Positions 13,828 to 13,851 of a DNA stretch of 13,851 nt are shown in pieces. Where the stretch lies: the NCBI GenBank assembly GCA_937858255.1, contig CALLZQ010000395.1:1-13851 (forward strand), read 5' to 3'. Origin of the DNA: an uncultured Tabrizicola sp. GTDB lineage: Bacteria; Pseudomonadota; Alphaproteobacteria; Rhodobacterales; Rhodobacteraceae. Under the pieces are notes generated by a model. The model saw only the letters and a program-made list of their open reading frames with translations. It had not been told where the DNA came from and did not search any database. Within the stretch, counting starts at the first letter, position 1. Each line of letters starts with the position of its first letter. The translations under genes and the position numbers were made by a program.

Positions 13828-13851
13828 GTGGCGGGCCCCTGGGCCCGCCAC
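13828..13851. repeat. 11-bp inverted repeat at the window edge
   Basis: GTGGCGGGCCC, CT, GGGCCCGCCAC: perfect arms ending on the last base of the window, 14 bp beyond the HNH -35. It is probably the stem of a terminator belonging to a gene outside the window; any T tract would lie beyond the edge. Confidence 0.5.

Noticed and set aside
13129..13851. HNH gene as part of a defence, restriction or mobile element
   Set aside because: No methylase, integrase, toxin or phage gene is nearby. The neighbours are housekeeping genes and base composition does not shift.

Overview
The window is GC-rich, densely coded chromosomal DNA that looks like a member of the Rhodobacterales (Rhodobacter/Paracoccus/Roseobacter group, Alphaproteobacteria). 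This rests on the zwf-pgl-pgi order, the form of the HNH protein, the corrinoid activator protein beside a methyltetrahydrofolate methyltransferase, and strong third-position GC bias that creates long antisense ORFs. It is an inference from protein recall, not a database search. I see no phage, insertion sequence, CRISPR array or other mobile element.

Left part (1-3768, + strand): the end of a methyltetrahydrofolate:corrinoid methyltransferase and a terminator, a class III CoA-transferase, and a 2Fe-2S/ASKHA protein of the type that reductively reactivates corrinoid proteins. The first and last belong to B12-dependent methyl transfer into the folate pool. Both end in a similar Gly-rich then Arg-rich tail.

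Middle part (3772-5662, + strand): an ECF sigma factor, its membrane anti-sigma factor (ATGA overlap) and a secreted fasciclin-domain protein. An ECF-type promoter lies just upstream of the fasciclin gene. The layout parallels the SigK/RskA/FAS1 system of mycobacteria. The sigma gene has no Shine-Dalgarno and may be leaderless.

Then (5847-8500, + strand): tRNA-Gly(CCC) followed after 17 nt by a small secreted protein; a RidA-family protein followed by a strong inverted repeat; and a two-gene unit of a secreted protein with a Pro12/Gly/Cys tail plus a GT-B-like glycosyltransferase.

Right part (8497-13851, - strand): zwf-pgl-pgi, which form 6-phosphogluconate for the Entner-Doudoroff or oxidative pentose phosphate route, packed with 1-nt overlap or 1-nt gap. 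zwf has a plausible promoter flanked by LacI-type palindromes. Upstream lie an MgtC/SapB membrane protein with a good candidate Pho box, and an HNH endonuclease-family protein with a sigma70-like promoter. The glycosyltransferase and pgi converge and share the 4 bp CTAG that holds both stop codons.

Most genes are recognisable housekeeping or accessory types. The most interesting signals are regulatory (Pho box on mgtC, ECF promoter on the fasciclin gene, zwf operators) and architectural (shared tails, Pro12 tail with neighbouring glycosyltransferase, stop codons inside a palindrome).
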